Source of the DNA: UBA6448 sp964430785 | GTDB taxonomy: Bacteria; Bacillota_I; Bacilli_A; RF39; UBA660 | Assembly (NCBI GenBank): GCA_964430785.1 | Contig: CAYSFJ010000001.1 | Location: forward strand, 5,894 to 69,893 | Length of the DNA stretch: 64,000 nucleotides | Reading direction: 5' to 3' | In this document: positions 41,556 through 50,667 of the stretch, piece by piece | How positions within the stretch are numbered: the first letter of the stretch is position 1 | Layout: the number at the start of each line of letters is the position of its first letter | Program-made: the position numbers and the translations under genes | Notes under the pieces: generated by a model | The model's database searches: none | Seen by the model: the letters and a program-made list of their open reading frames with translations, nothing else | What the model was told of the DNA's origin: nothing

Positions 41556-41759
41556 ATGAAACAAGAATTTAGTTTAAATGATGAAGTTATAATGAAAAAA
41601 CCTCATGCATGTAAAACAAATTTGTGGGTTGTGACTAGAGTTGGTACTGATGTAAAAATTAAGTGTAAAAATTGTGGACGAGAAATAATGCTTGATCGTC
41701 TTGATTTTTATAAAAAATTAAAAAAGGTGATTAAAAATGAAATTAAAGAGGAAGATTAA
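41556..41759 (+). CDS. DUF951 family protein
   Basis: A 67-residue protein of the DUF951 family, with MKKPHACKTNLW, a CxxCG knuckle (KCKNCGREIML) and a basic C-terminal end. It is often found beside parB or ychF in Firmicutes. It may bind nucleic acid through its zinc-knuckle-like pair, but no function is established. Its end overlaps the transporter gene by 23 bases. Confidence 0.8.
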   Translation: MKQEFSLNDEVIMKKPHACKTNLWVVTRVGTDVKIKCKNCGREIMLDRLDFYKKLKKVIKNEIKEED

Positions 41760-43281
41760 AACTAAAGTTAAATTACATCCTGTTATGAGTATACTTATAA
41801 TAATATTTGGTGTAATAGTTTTAAGTTTGCTTTTATCTATATTTAATTTTTCTTTTTCTTATACTTCAATTAATTCTTCAAGGGGAGAATATATTACAAC
41901 AACTGAATCTATAATTAATATGTTTTCCTTACATGGTATTAAATATATTTTTGCTAATACTGTTGCAAATTTTGCAAACTACAAAGTTTTATCAAATTTA
42001 ATTATAACGCTTATTGGAATTGGTGTTATGGAGAAAAGTGGTTTTTTGCAAACTGCTCTAGGACTTCTTACAAGAAAGGCAAAAAAAAGAACAATAACTT
42101 TTGTTATTATATTAATATGTTTATTATCTAGTATTATGGGAGATATTCCATTTCTTGCAATAATTCCAATATCAGGTTTAATATTTAAATATGGTAAGCG
42201 AAATCCTAATATTGGTGTAATATCATCATATGCAGCTTTAACTTGTGGATATGGTTTATCTATATTTTTTACGAGTATTGATTCTTCACTTGCAAATTTA
42301 ACTACTGTTAGTGCTAAAATGCTTGATAATGATTTTACATTTAATACATTTTCATTAATATTATTTATGACTGTTTCTATTTTGTTATTATCACTTGTTT
42401 TAACTTATATTACTGAAAATATTGTAGCAAAAAAATTGCCTAAATATGAATTTATTGAAGATTTAGAGGGTGAATTTAAACCATCAAAGATTGAACTTAA
42501 AGGTTTAATTATTTCGATTTTTGCAAGTATCATATACTTGATTATAATTATTTATAATATTATACCAGGTCTTCCATTATCAGGAAATTTTCTTAATTAT
42601 CGTGAAAGTTTGTACATTGATAAATTATTTGGTAGTAATTCTTTTTTCTCAAATGGTTTTGTGTTTATTATAACAATTTTATTTATTATTTTGGGATTAG
42701 TTTATGGTATAGTTGCAAAGAAAATCAAAAATTCTAGAGATTTTGTTGATGCACTTGGTTATAGTTTAAATGGTATTGGTAAAACTTTAGTGTATATTTT
42801 TGTGGGATCTACATTAATAAGCATTTTTAAATATTCAAACATTGGTAATGTTGTTGTAGCGGGACTTACAAACCTTATTGTTTCGTCTAATTTTAAAGGC
42901 TTAGCATTAGTTTTATTACTATTCTTATGTTCAATTATTGCTACATTTTTTGTTCCAGGCAGCACTAATAAATGGACTATTATGTCTTCATCTGTTGTAC
43001 CTACATTTTTAAATGCTGGTATTTCTTCAGAATTTACTCAACTTGTATTTAGACTTGGTGAATCAGTAAGTATTGGTATTACTCCTATATTTGCTTATTA
43101 TATTATATATCTTGCTTATCTTGAAAGAGGTTCTCAAGGCAAAAATGAATTAAGTTTACTTGATTCGTTTAAAATTATGATTCCATATTGCACGTTAACG
43201 GCATGTACTTTTGTTGCGTTAATTGTATTTTGGTATCTTATTAATATACCATTAGGTATTAATGGATTTGTATTTATTTAG
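41737..43281 (+). CDS. AbgT family transporter
   Basis: A 514-residue membrane protein with about a dozen hydrophobic segments. The start HPVMSILIIIFG and the FVPGSTNKWTIMSSSVVPTF segment correspond to the AbgT (p-aminobenzoyl-glutamate transporter) family, whose members export antimicrobials or carry folate breakdown products. The substrate here is unknown. ATG 41737 follows AAAGGTGA and overlaps the DUF951 gene. Confidence 0.82.
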   Translation: MKLKRKIKTKVKLHPVMSILIIIFGVIVLSLLLSIFNFSFSYTSINSSRGEYITTTESIINMFSLHGIKYIFANTVANFANYKVLSNLIITLIGIGVMEKSGFLQTALGLLTRKAKKRTITFVIILICLLSSIMGDIPFLAIIPISGLIFKYGKRNPNIGVISSYAALTCGYGLSIFFTSIDSSLANLTTVSAKMLDNDFTFNTFSLILFMTVSILLLSLVLTYITENIVAKKLPKYEFIEDLEGEFKPSKIELKGLIISIFASIIYLIIIIYNIIPGLPLSGNFLNYRESLYIDKLFGSNSFFSNGFVFIITILFIILGLVYGIVAKKIKNSRDFVDALGYSLNGIGKTLVYIFVGSTLISIFKYSNIGNVVVAGLTNLIVSSNFKGLALVLLLFLCSIIATFFVPGSTNKWTIMSSSVVPTFLNAGISSEFTQLVFRLGESVSIGITPIFAYYIIYLAYLERGSQGKNELSLLDSFKIMIPYCTLTACTFVALIVFWYLINIPLGINGFVFI

Positions 43282-43295
43282 AATGGGGGATTTAT

Positions 43296-44396
43296 ATGTC
43301 ATTAAAAGCCGGAATTGTTGGACTTCCAAATGTTGGGAAGTCAACTTTATTTAATGCTATAACAAAAAAAAGTATTGTTGCAGCTAATTATCCTTTTGCT
43401 ACGATTGAACCAAATGTAGGTATAGTTACCGTTCCAGATAAACGAATAGATTTTCTTGTTAATTTGTATGAACCTAAAAGTATAGTACCAACAAGTTATG
43501 AATTTATTGATATTGCTGGTCTTGTTCATGGTGCCTCTAATGGGGAGGGACTTGGAAATAAGTTTTTGGCTCATATTCGAGAAGTTGATGCAATTGTTCA
43601 CGTTGTGAGATGTTTTGATAATCCGGAAATAATACATGTTTCTGGAAAAGTAGATCCAATTTCTGACATAGAGATTGTTAATACTGAGTTAATATTATCA
43701 GATTTGGAAATTGTTCAAAATAGACTTGATAAAATTGAGAAAAAGGCACAATCTACAAAAGATAAAACTATTATATTTGAAGTAAATCTTTTAAATAAAA
43801 TTAAAGATGCTTTACAGAAAAATATTTTGGTTAAAAATCTTGATTTTAATGAAGATGAACTTAATGTATTAAATGGTTTTAATTTAATAACTCAAAAAAA
43901 AGTTATTTATGCAGCAAATGTAATTGAAGAAGATGTTTTAAATGGTGATAATAAGTATACTAAGTTAGTTAAAGAATATGCTGAAAAAGAGGGCTCTAGT
44001 GTTATAGTTATGTGTGCTAAAATGGAGGAGGAGTTATCTTCTCTTTCAGATGATGAAAAGAGTGAATATTTAAATGAACTAGGTATACTTAATAGTGGGC
44101 TTGATAAACTTATATTTGCAACATATGATTTGCTAGGTCTTGCAACATTCTTTACTTGTGGAAAAGATGAGGTAAGAGCATGGACTTTTAAAAAAGGAAT
44201 GCTTGCACCAAAATGTGCTGGAATTATTCACTCAGACTTTGAAAGTGGTTTTATTAAAGCTGAAGTTATGAGTTATGAAGATTTAGAAGTTTTTGGTAGT
44301 GAAATCAAAGTAAAAGAAGCTGGTCGTCTTAGACTTGAGGGAAAAGAATATATAATGCAAGATGGTGACATATGTTACTTTAGGTTTAATGTATAA
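43296..44396 (+). CDS. ychF: Ribosome-binding ATPase YchF/OLA1
   Basis: An Obg-family P-loop protein that hydrolyses ATP and binds ribosomes. The G1 motif is GLPNVGKST (residues 8-16), DIAGLVHGAS is the G3 region, and the C-terminal TGS domain (near 280-365) contains FFTCGKDEVRAWT. The length of 366 is standard. In many Firmicutes ychF is close to parB, as here. Confidence 0.97.
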   Translation: MSLKAGIVGLPNVGKSTLFNAITKKSIVAANYPFATIEPNVGIVTVPDKRIDFLVNLYEPKSIVPTSYEFIDIAGLVHGASNGEGLGNKFLAHIREVDAIVHVVRCFDNPEIIHVSGKVDPISDIEIVNTELILSDLEIVQNRLDKIEKKAQSTKDKTIIFEVNLLNKIKDALQKNILVKNLDFNEDELNVLNGFNLITQKKVIYAANVIEEDVLNGDNKYTKLVKEYAEKEGSSVIVMCAKMEEELSSLSDDEKSEYLNELGILNSGLDKLIFATYDLLGLATFFTCGKDEVRAWTFKKGMLAPKCAGIIHSDFESGFIKAEVMSYEDLEVFGSEIKVKEAGRLRLEGKEYIMQDGDICYFRFNV

Positions 44397-45514
44397 TGTG
44401 TAAGGTTTTTATAACTAAGTGCAATGACTATGAACATTCTGAGAAAGCACTTTTAAGTTTATTAGATAACTTTAAATGTTTAAATAAAATTAATTCTAAA
44501 ACAAAAGTATTAATAAAAGCAAATTTAATTTCTGCTTTACCACCAGAAAAAAGTGCTACGACTAATTATTTACTTTTATCATTTTTAGTGAAATATTTAA
44601 AAAATAAAGGTGCACAGGTTACAATTGGGGATAGTCCAAGTGGACAATTTAATAAATCTCATTTAGAAAATATTTATAAAGTAACAAAAATGGATAAAAC
44701 AGGTGCAAATTTGAACTACAATTTCAGTAGTAAAAAAGGTAGTAATAGTAAAGCACTTTTTCTTAAAGAATTTGATTATACTGGTTATATTGATGATTAT
44801 GATTTTAAAATTAATTTTTGTAAATTAAAAACTCATGCTATGATGAAAATGAGTGCATCAGTAAAAAATTTATTTGGAACTATACCTGGTCTAACTAAAA
44901 CAGAATATCATTATAGATTTCCTAAACACGATGATTTTGCAAATATGTTAATTGATATAAATGAATATTTTAAATTTGATTTAAATATTGTTGATGCAGT
45001 TATAGGTATGGATGGTAATGGACCTACGATGGGAAATCCTAAAAAAATCGGGACTATAATTGCAAGTACTAACCCTTATGCACTTGATTATATTTGTGCA
45101 AAAGTAATTAATTTAAATCCTTTGGTAGTTAACACAATATTTCAAAGTGAAAAAAGGGGATTATTTAATCATAGTGATATAGTTTTAAATGATGATATTA
45201 ATAAATTTATAACATATGATTTTAAACTTTTAAATAATGCTAGTGATATAAAATTTTATAGTAATAGTTTTCTTGGAATTTTAATAAAAAAAATTTTTGA
45301 TAATAAACCTTTTTGCAATAAGAAAAAATGTATAAAATGTCAAAAATGTAAAAATATTTGTCCAAAGAAGGCAATAACTATAAAAAAAGGTTATCCTGTT
45401 ATTAATCGTGAAAAATGTATTAAATGTTATTGTTGTCAAGAAATGTGTCCAGTTGGTGCAATGAGAGTAAAAGTAAATATGATAAATAAAATAATTAATA
45501 GGAGGTTTAAATGA
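44396..45514 (+). CDS. DUF362 and 4Fe-4S ferredoxin protein
   Basis: 372 residues. The N-terminal part (1-290) is a DUF362 domain, seen in uncharacterised iron-sulfur proteins. The C-terminus (about 308-360) has two 4Fe-4S ferredoxin motifs, CIKCQKCKNICP and CIKCYCCQEMCP. The protein is predicted to be cytoplasmic and redox active. It overlaps ychF by one base and yvcK by four, so it sits within an otherwise informational operon. The reaction is unknown. Confidence 0.85.
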   Translation: MCKVFITKCNDYEHSEKALLSLLDNFKCLNKINSKTKVLIKANLISALPPEKSATTNYLLLSFLVKYLKNKGAQVTIGDSPSGQFNKSHLENIYKVTKMDKTGANLNYNFSSKKGSNSKALFLKEFDYTGYIDDYDFKINFCKLKTHAMMKMSASVKNLFGTIPGLTKTEYHYRFPKHDDFANMLIDINEYFKFDLNIVDAVIGMDGNGPTMGNPKKIGTIIASTNPYALDYICAKVINLNPLVVNTIFQSEKRGLFNHSDIVLNDDINKFITYDFKLLNNASDIKFYSNSFLGILIKKIFDNKPFCNKKKCIKCQKCKNICPKKAITIKKGYPVINREKCIKCYCCQEMCPVGAMRVKVNMINKIINRRFK

Positions 45515-46464
45515 AAAAAATAGTAATTTTTGGTGGAGGAAGTGGTCTTTCTCAACTTTTAAAAGGACTAAAATTATTTCCACTTGATATAACAGCAGTA
45601 GTTTCTGTATCTGATAATGGAAAAAGTACTGGTAGATTACGTAAAGAAATGAATATTCCAGCAGTTGGAGATATTACAAAAGTTATGCTTTCAATGGCAA
45701 ATATTGATAGTGATGTAGAAAACCTTTTAAATTATAGATTTACAAAATCTAAAACTCTAGGTAATCATTCAATAAAAAATTTACTATTAACGGCACTTCT
45801 TGATTTAAAAGGAGATTTTGCAAGTAGTCTTCCTATATTGGAAAAAATGCTTGATATTACTAATGGAAAAATATTACCATTAACCGAAGATTCTGTTAAT
45901 TTAGTTGGAATAACAAGTAATGGTAAAAAGGTTTTTGGTGAGGAACAAATTACTAAATCAAAAGAAAAAGTTGTAAAAATTATTTATGATAAAGATATTA
46001 TTGTAAATCCAAGAGTATATGAAGCTGTAGAAAATGCTGATTTGATTGTTTTTTCTTCTGGAAGTTTATATACTAGTATAATTCCACATCTTATCAACAA
46101 AGATTTAGTAAAATCTATTAATGAAGCAAATGCAAAAAAAATGTATATTTGTAATTTATTTACTCAACCTGGTGAAACAGATGGATTTAAAGTATCTGAC
46201 CATATAAAAGTATTGGAAAGTTATTTAGGTAAGGGTAATATAAATTTAGTACTTGCTAATAATAAACCTATGAGTAGTACACTTTCAAAAAAATATTCGT
46301 CAAGTGAGCAAAAAGATCCAGTTATTTTAGATGAGAATACATTAGAAAAAATGAATGTACAAATTATTAAGGATGTATTATATGTTATTGAAAATGGTTA
46401 TTACCGACATGATTCATTAAAAACAGCTTATCTAATATTCTCATATTTAATGGATGGTAAATAA
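45511..46464 (+). CDS. yvcK: YvcK/CofD-like gluconeogenesis factor
   Basis: A 317-residue protein of the YvcK family, which binds UDP-GlcNAc and is needed for cell shape on gluconeogenic carbon sources in B. subtilis. The start FGGGSGLSQLLKGLK and SDNGKSTGRLRKE are conserved. It normally lies between rapZ and whiA; rapZ is missing here. The stop overlaps the whiA start by one base. Confidence 0.93.
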   Translation: MKKIVIFGGGSGLSQLLKGLKLFPLDITAVVSVSDNGKSTGRLRKEMNIPAVGDITKVMLSMANIDSDVENLLNYRFTKSKTLGNHSIKNLLLTALLDLKGDFASSLPILEKMLDITNGKILPLTEDSVNLVGITSNGKKVFGEEQITKSKEKVVKIIYDKDIIVNPRVYEAVENADLIVFSSGSLYTSIIPHLINKDLVKSINEANAKKMYICNLFTQPGETDGFKVSDHIKVLESYLGKGNINLVLANNKPMSSTLSKKYSSSEQKDPVILDENTLEKMNVQIIKDVLYVIENGYYRHDSLKTAYLIFSYLMDGK

Positions 46465-47393
46465 TGACTTTTAATACTAGTTTAAAAGATGAAATTTCTA
46501 AAAATGAGTATTCAAGTGTTGATGCTTGTAGTGAACTTGCTTCTTTTGTAAGATGTAATTCAAAAATAACTTCAAAGCAAATTACAATTACATTAGAAAA
46601 TGCCTCAGTTGCTAGAAAAATATTTAAAGATATTAAAATAGTATTTAATATACCTGTTAATATAACAGTTAGAAATCAAAAAAGATTTAGGGTTAAACAA
46701 ATATATATTTTAACTATTACTGATAATATAGAATATATAAAAAAAGTACTTAATATTAATGACAAAGTAATTTTAGAAAGTGATGAAGAAAAGATTGCTT
46801 TTTTAGAGGGTGCATTTTTAGCAATTGGTAATATTACAAATCCTCAGACAAGTAGATATCATTTAGAATATATATGTAAAAACGAAAAACTTGCTAAAGA
46901 AATTAATAATCTTTTAAAGTATTTTAAAATAAATTCTAAGATTATAAAAAGGGGTTATAAATATGTTGTTTATGTTAAAAATGGTGATAATATTTCCGAT
47001 ATGTTAAAAATGTTTAAAGCTAGTGAAAGTTTATTTTTCTTCGAAGATATAAGAATATATCGTGATCATAAAAATATGGTTAATAGATTAAATAATTGTG
47101 AACTTTCAAATCAAACTAAAACAATTCAAACTGGTATTAAACAGTTAAATGAAATTAATTATATAATAGACAATGATTTACTAAGTCTTTTAGATGATAA
47201 TACAAAAACAATTTGTGAAATACGTAAAAAATATCCAGAAAGTTCCTTATCAGAAATTGCTCAAATTGCAAATATTGAGTATGGATATAATATTGGAAAA
47301 TCTGGTGTTAACCATCATTTTATAAAGATAGCTAATCTTGTAAAAAGACATAAGGATAGTGTGGTAAATAATGAGAAAAAAAATAATATTTAG
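46464..47393 (+). CDS. whiA: DNA-binding protein WhiA
   Basis: A 309-residue WhiA: an N-terminal LAGLIDADG-like domain without nuclease motif and a C-terminal helix-turn-helix (about 255-300, with SLSEIAQIANIEYGYNIGKSGVNHHF). In B. subtilis WhiA affects cell division and chromosome segregation; in actinomycetes it controls sporulation. It overlaps truA by 23 bases. Confidence 0.93.
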   Translation: MTFNTSLKDEISKNEYSSVDACSELASFVRCNSKITSKQITITLENASVARKIFKDIKIVFNIPVNITVRNQKRFRVKQIYILTITDNIEYIKKVLNINDKVILESDEEKIAFLEGAFLAIGNITNPQTSRYHLEYICKNEKLAKEINNLLKYFKINSKIIKRGYKYVVYVKNGDNISDMLKMFKASESLFFFEDIRIYRDHKNMVNRLNNCELSNQTKTIQTGIKQLNEINYIIDNDLLSLLDDNTKTICEIRKKYPESSLSEIAQIANIEYGYNIGKSGVNHHFIKIANLVKRHKDSVVNNEKKNNI

Positions 47394-48087
47394 TTATGAT
47401 GGCTCAAAATTTAATGGTTTGCAAAGACAAAAAACAACTAGAACTGTGCAAAAAACTATTGAGGATGCCTTATCAAAAATTTATGGTGTAGACATAGAAA
47501 TTAAAGCTTCAGGAAGAACTGATGCTGGTGTTCATGCAATTGGTCAAGTTGCTCATTTTGATGTGAAAAAAGATGTAAAAGGATTAAAATCAAAATTGAA
47601 TTTATTATTAAATCCTGATATTGTTATTAAATTAGTTTCTAATGTAAATGATAATTTTCATGCTAGACAATCTGCAAAAAAGAAAGAATATATTTATAAA
47701 ATTAATATAGGTTCTTTTAAAAGTTCATTAAATTTTTATTATTATCAACCAAGACAAAAATTAGATTTTTCTCTTATGAAAGATGCTTCAAAAGTGTTTT
47801 TAGGAACACATGATTTTAATAATTTTATATCTGGAACAAATGATAAAACAGTTACAACTATTTATGAAATTAATTTTGTAAAAAAATTTGATAATAAAGT
47901 AGAAGTTCATTTTATTGGTAGTGGTTTTTACCGTTATATGGTAAGAAACTTGATGGGAGCATTATTGGAAGTTGGAAAGTATAGTACTAGTAAAGAAGAA
48001 CTTGCAAGGATGCTTGATACTATGGAAGTTAAGTCACTTCCAACAGCCCCAGCCGAGGGATTATATTTATATAAGGTTTGGTACTAG
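47371..48087 (+). CDS. truA: tRNA pseudouridine(38-40) synthase TruA
   Basis: Modifies uridines in the anticodon arm. The catalytic aspartate Asp51 is in GRTDAGVHA, and the KEYIYKINIG and FYRYMVRNLMGALLEVG segments are conserved. The length of 238 is near the family norm. In B. subtilis truA follows the ecf genes in the ribosomal operon; here it is at the end of the yvcK-whiA group. Confidence 0.95.
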   Translation: MRKKIIFSYDGSKFNGLQRQKTTRTVQKTIEDALSKIYGVDIEIKASGRTDAGVHAIGQVAHFDVKKDVKGLKSKLNLLLNPDIVIKLVSNVNDNFHARQSAKKKEYIYKINIGSFKSSLNFYYYQPRQKLDFSLMKDASKVFLGTHDFNNFISGTNDKTVTTIYEINFVKKFDNKVEVHFIGSGFYRYMVRNLMGALLEVGKYSTSKEELARMLDTMEVKSLPTAPAEGLYLYKVWY

Positions 48088-48150
48088 AAATATTAATAGA
48101 CAAATTATTTTGAATATAATAAAAAATTAAAAAAAATTTTAGAAAGTAAT

Positions 48151-48176
48151 AAATGGTCTTTGCACCATTTTTATTT
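48151..48176 (+). terminator. Terminator after truA
   Basis: AAATGGT (48151-48157), loop CTTTGC, ACCATTT (48164-48170), then TTATTTT. It overlaps the -35 of the next promoter. Confidence 0.75.
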
Positions 48177-48187
48177 TGTGATATTAT
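48160..48187 (+). promoter_or_regulatory. Predicted promoter of the 48207 gene
   Basis: TTGCAC (48160-48165) and TATTAT (48182-48187), 16-bp spacer, with an extended TG at 48179-48180. The start would be near 48194, right at the ribosome site. Confidence 0.45.
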
Positions 48188-48206
48188 TATTGTAGGGTGA
48201 TTGTAA

Positions 48207-49820
48207 GTGATACTAAGAAAACCTTATGCATTTTTAATTAAAAGATTTAGACTTATACATTTAGTATTATCTTTTTTGATTGGCTTTATAATGTATCATA
48301 CTGTGCAAATTGTAAAGTTTTTTATTCAGTATATTAAAAATAATTATAAATCTAGTTTACTTAGCGGTCTTGAAAATATATATACATCAAGCATATTTAT
48401 TTTGTCAATTTTATTAGTACTTGTACTTGCCATTTCAATTTATTATTTATTAAAACATAAAAATAAACCAAATAAATTATATTTATTTATGATATTATAT
48501 TATTTGTTATTATTTGTTTATATAATTTATATAAGGGGTGTGCTTTCTGGTTTAAGTGAAGAATTAATTAGTGCTAAATTATCCCGAAGTATTCGTGATA
48601 TATCTATTGTTTTAACATCTGTTCAAATTATATTTTTAATTTTCTGCATAATAAGAGCAATTGGTTTTAATATTAAAAAGTTTAATTTTAAATCCGATTT
48701 AAAAGAAATGAATTATGACTTTTCTGATTCCGAAGAAGTGGAAGTAAACGTTAAATTAAATAGTTATAAGTATAAAAGAAAGGTACGTAGATCACTTAGG
48801 GAATTTGTCTATTACCTAAAAGAGAATAAACTTTTTGTTTCAATATTACTTGGAATATCTGTTACTATTTTAGTTGTTTCATTTTTTAAGAATAGGAATA
48901 TAAATTATAATCAAAGTTTTAAAACTGGTAAAGTATTTAATTATAATAGTATGCAAATTACAGTTGATGACTCAATAGTTACAAATCTTGATTATAATGG
49001 AAATATTATAAATGAAGGTTATTACTATGTTGTTTTGAAAGTAAATTTAAAAAATTATTCAGGTGTAACAAGAAAAATAGATTTTAATCAATTTAATTTA
49101 AATGTAGGTGGTCAATTAGTTAAACCTATATTGAGTAAAAGTTCATATTTTATTGATTATGCAGCAGAAAATGTAATTAGTGAATTTTCACATAAAACAG
49201 ATAAAACGTTTGCATTAGTTTATGAAATTAGTGAAAAGAAAAAAAATAGTAACTTTAAACTTGATATATATAATGGTACTATTCAAAATACTAAAGAATA
49301 TACTACTAAGCATATTTATGTTAGTATAAAGCCTAAAAAAATTGGTGATTTAAAATTAAATGGTAATTATGCATTGGGAGAGAAAATAACATTTGACGAT
49401 ACTTTTTTAGCAAATACTTCATTGAAAATTCAAAGTTATGAAATTAATAAAACTTATTTTTATACTTATGAAAAATGTTTTAAAGATGATTGTAATGTAT
49501 ATGATGATGTAATTTATGTACCATATAATTCTTCAAGGGGGGATAATTATATTTTAACACTTCATATTAGTTATAAACCAGATGAGGATACTTTATATGC
49601 AAAAAGCAATACTTTGCCAGAAAAATTTGCTAGTGATTATATGACTATTAAATATAAAGTTGGTGACAATATTTATTCTGATAATTACTTAAATGTAACA
49701 CCTGAATATCAAACAGATTTTATGGCATTTGAGGTTGGCGAAGGTATTGTTAATGCTAGTGTAATACAAGCTATTATTACAATTAGAAATCAAAAATATA
49801 TAATTAACTTAAAAAGTTGA
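48207..49820 (+). CDS. Unrecognised polytopic membrane protein with extracellular domain
   Basis: I do not recognise this 537-residue protein. There are five hydrophobic segments (near 18-40, 61-82, 91-110, 132-152 and 208-226), an acidic loop at 160-182 and a basic stretch at 186-199. A 310-residue soluble C-terminal part follows, with alternating beta-type patterns and two cysteines (CFKDDC), probably outside the cell. The central stretch about 240-340 recalls the DUF4352 style of beta-sandwich (NSMQITVDDS, YYVVLKVNLKNYSG), a weak suggestion. The GTG start at 48207 follows AGGGTGA. It sits alone, upstream of tRNA-Cys. Confidence 0.7.
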   Translation: MILRKPYAFLIKRFRLIHLVLSFLIGFIMYHTVQIVKFFIQYIKNNYKSSLLSGLENIYTSSIFILSILLVLVLAISIYYLLKHKNKPNKLYLFMILYYLLLFVYIIYIRGVLSGLSEELISAKLSRSIRDISIVLTSVQIIFLIFCIIRAIGFNIKKFNFKSDLKEMNYDFSDSEEVEVNVKLNSYKYKRKVRRSLREFVYYLKENKLFVSILLGISVTILVVSFFKNRNINYNQSFKTGKVFNYNSMQITVDDSIVTNLDYNGNIINEGYYYVVLKVNLKNYSGVTRKIDFNQFNLNVGGQLVKPILSKSSYFIDYAAENVISEFSHKTDKTFALVYEISEKKKNSNFKLDIYNGTIQNTKEYTTKHIYVSIKPKKIGDLKLNGNYALGEKITFDDTFLANTSLKIQSYEINKTYFYTYEKCFKDDCNVYDDVIYVPYNSSRGDNYILTLHISYKPDEDTLYAKSNTLPEKFASDYMTIKYKVGDNIYSDNYLNVTPEYQTDFMAFEVGEGIVNASVIQAIITIRNQKYIINLKS

Positions 49821-49845
49821 CTTTAGTAAAAAAATATAATACAAT
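49817..49845 (+). promoter_or_regulatory. Predicted promoter of tRNA-Cys
   Basis: TTGACT (49817-49822) and TACAAT (49840-49845), 17-bp spacer; expected start near 49852, which leaves a 5' leader of about 29 nt for RNase P. Confidence 0.6.
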
Positions 49846-49880
49846 AATATTGCTTTAAGGAAAAGCATATTATGTATTAT

Positions 49881-49954
49881 GGAACCGTAGCCAAGTGGTA
49901 AGGCGTGGGTCTGCAACACCCTGAGCACCAGTTCGAATCTGGTCGGTTCCTCCA
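49881..49954 (+). tRNA. tRNA-Cys (GCA anticodon)
   Basis: The 7-bp acceptor GGAACCG pairs with CGGTTCC (49944-49950). The discriminator T at 49951 and the genome-encoded CCA (49952-49954) fit tRNA-Cys. The anticodon GCA lies in CTGCAAC. The anticodon stem has one T-T mismatch at its outer pair, while D arm and T arm (GTTCGAATC) are normal. It overlaps no gene; the next coding sequence starts at 49998. Confidence 0.96.
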
Positions 49955-49997
49955 ATTAAATGATCTATTTATTTTTTATACATGTGTAGGGGGTAAT

Positions 49998-50585
49998 ATG
50001 CAATATAAGTGGGGAAAACCAAATAAAAGTAATTTTCAAGATGTAGCTATAAAATATTATACTTTTTTTGATGAAAATTTTGGTAAAGATATTTTAAGAA
50101 ATAATACGAGAAAACAACTTGCTAAAGAAAAATATATTAATTCATTATTATTTATGGATGATAATTATAAGAAAACTGTAGCTGTTTTAATTTCTATATT
50201 TAAAGACAAAAATATTAGATTTTTAACAATAAACAATGATAATTATCAAAATATGGGTTATTCTAGAATAAGTTTAAGTGCTGGTGGTAATCCAGAAAAT
50301 GCAATAGTTGGTGAAATCGTTTTGTCTATTGCTTATGATGAACAAACTAAATTTGATATTTATCGTGATGTAATAGACTATATAGAAATGTATATTAAAA
50401 TTTCTAATCCTAATATAACTACATTAACATTTGAAGCACCAAAAATGGATTTGACATATGTAAACGCAATTATTGCCAGTGGATATGATTTAGCAAATGA
50501 ACCAAATAAAGATTTAAATTCTTTTCATACATATTTGTTTGATAAAAATATTAAAGAGAAAAAACATACAAGAACTGTTAAATAA
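49998..50585 (+). CDS. Uncharacterised 195-residue protein, possibly GNAT-like
   Basis: A soluble, mixed alpha/beta protein with no signal peptide. I do not recognise the family. The C-terminal third has alternating strands and helices with IIASGYDLANEPN and a closing HTYLFDK, which is loosely like the end of GNAT acetyltransferases. The start is ATG 49998 behind AGGGGG; an in-frame ATG at 49905 lies within tRNA-Cys and was discarded. It ends in its own terminator. Confidence 0.6.
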   Translation: MQYKWGKPNKSNFQDVAIKYYTFFDENFGKDILRNNTRKQLAKEKYINSLLFMDDNYKKTVAVLISIFKDKNIRFLTINNDNYQNMGYSRISLSAGGNPENAIVGEIVLSIAYDEQTKFDIYRDVIDYIEMYIKISNPNITTLTFEAPKMDLTYVNAIIASGYDLANEPNKDLNSFHTYLFDKNIKEKKHTRTVK

Positions 50586-50595
50586 CAGTTTTTTT
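50573..50595 (+). terminator. Terminator after the 49998 gene
   Basis: AACTGTT (50573-50579), loop AAAT, AACAGTT (50584-50590), then TTTTT. The stop codon lies in the loop and 3' arm. Confidence 0.85.
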
Positions 50596-50618
50596 AATAG
50601 TAATTTATTTTAAATAAA

Positions 50619-50646
50619 TTGACAAGAATTTATAAAATTTTATAAT
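50619..50646 (+). promoter_or_regulatory. Predicted sigma-A promoter of the TtcA-like gene
   Basis: A perfect TTGACA (50619-50624) and perfect TATAAT (50641-50646) with a 16-bp spacer. This is the strongest promoter by consensus in the window. Confidence 0.75.
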
Positions 50647-50667
50647 ATTATAAGTGTTGGTGATGTT

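Noticed and set aside
49881..49954. tRNA-Cys as a pseudogene because of the T-T pair in the anticodon stem
   Set aside because: All other stems, the U discriminator and encoded CCA are intact and a promoter lies upstream.
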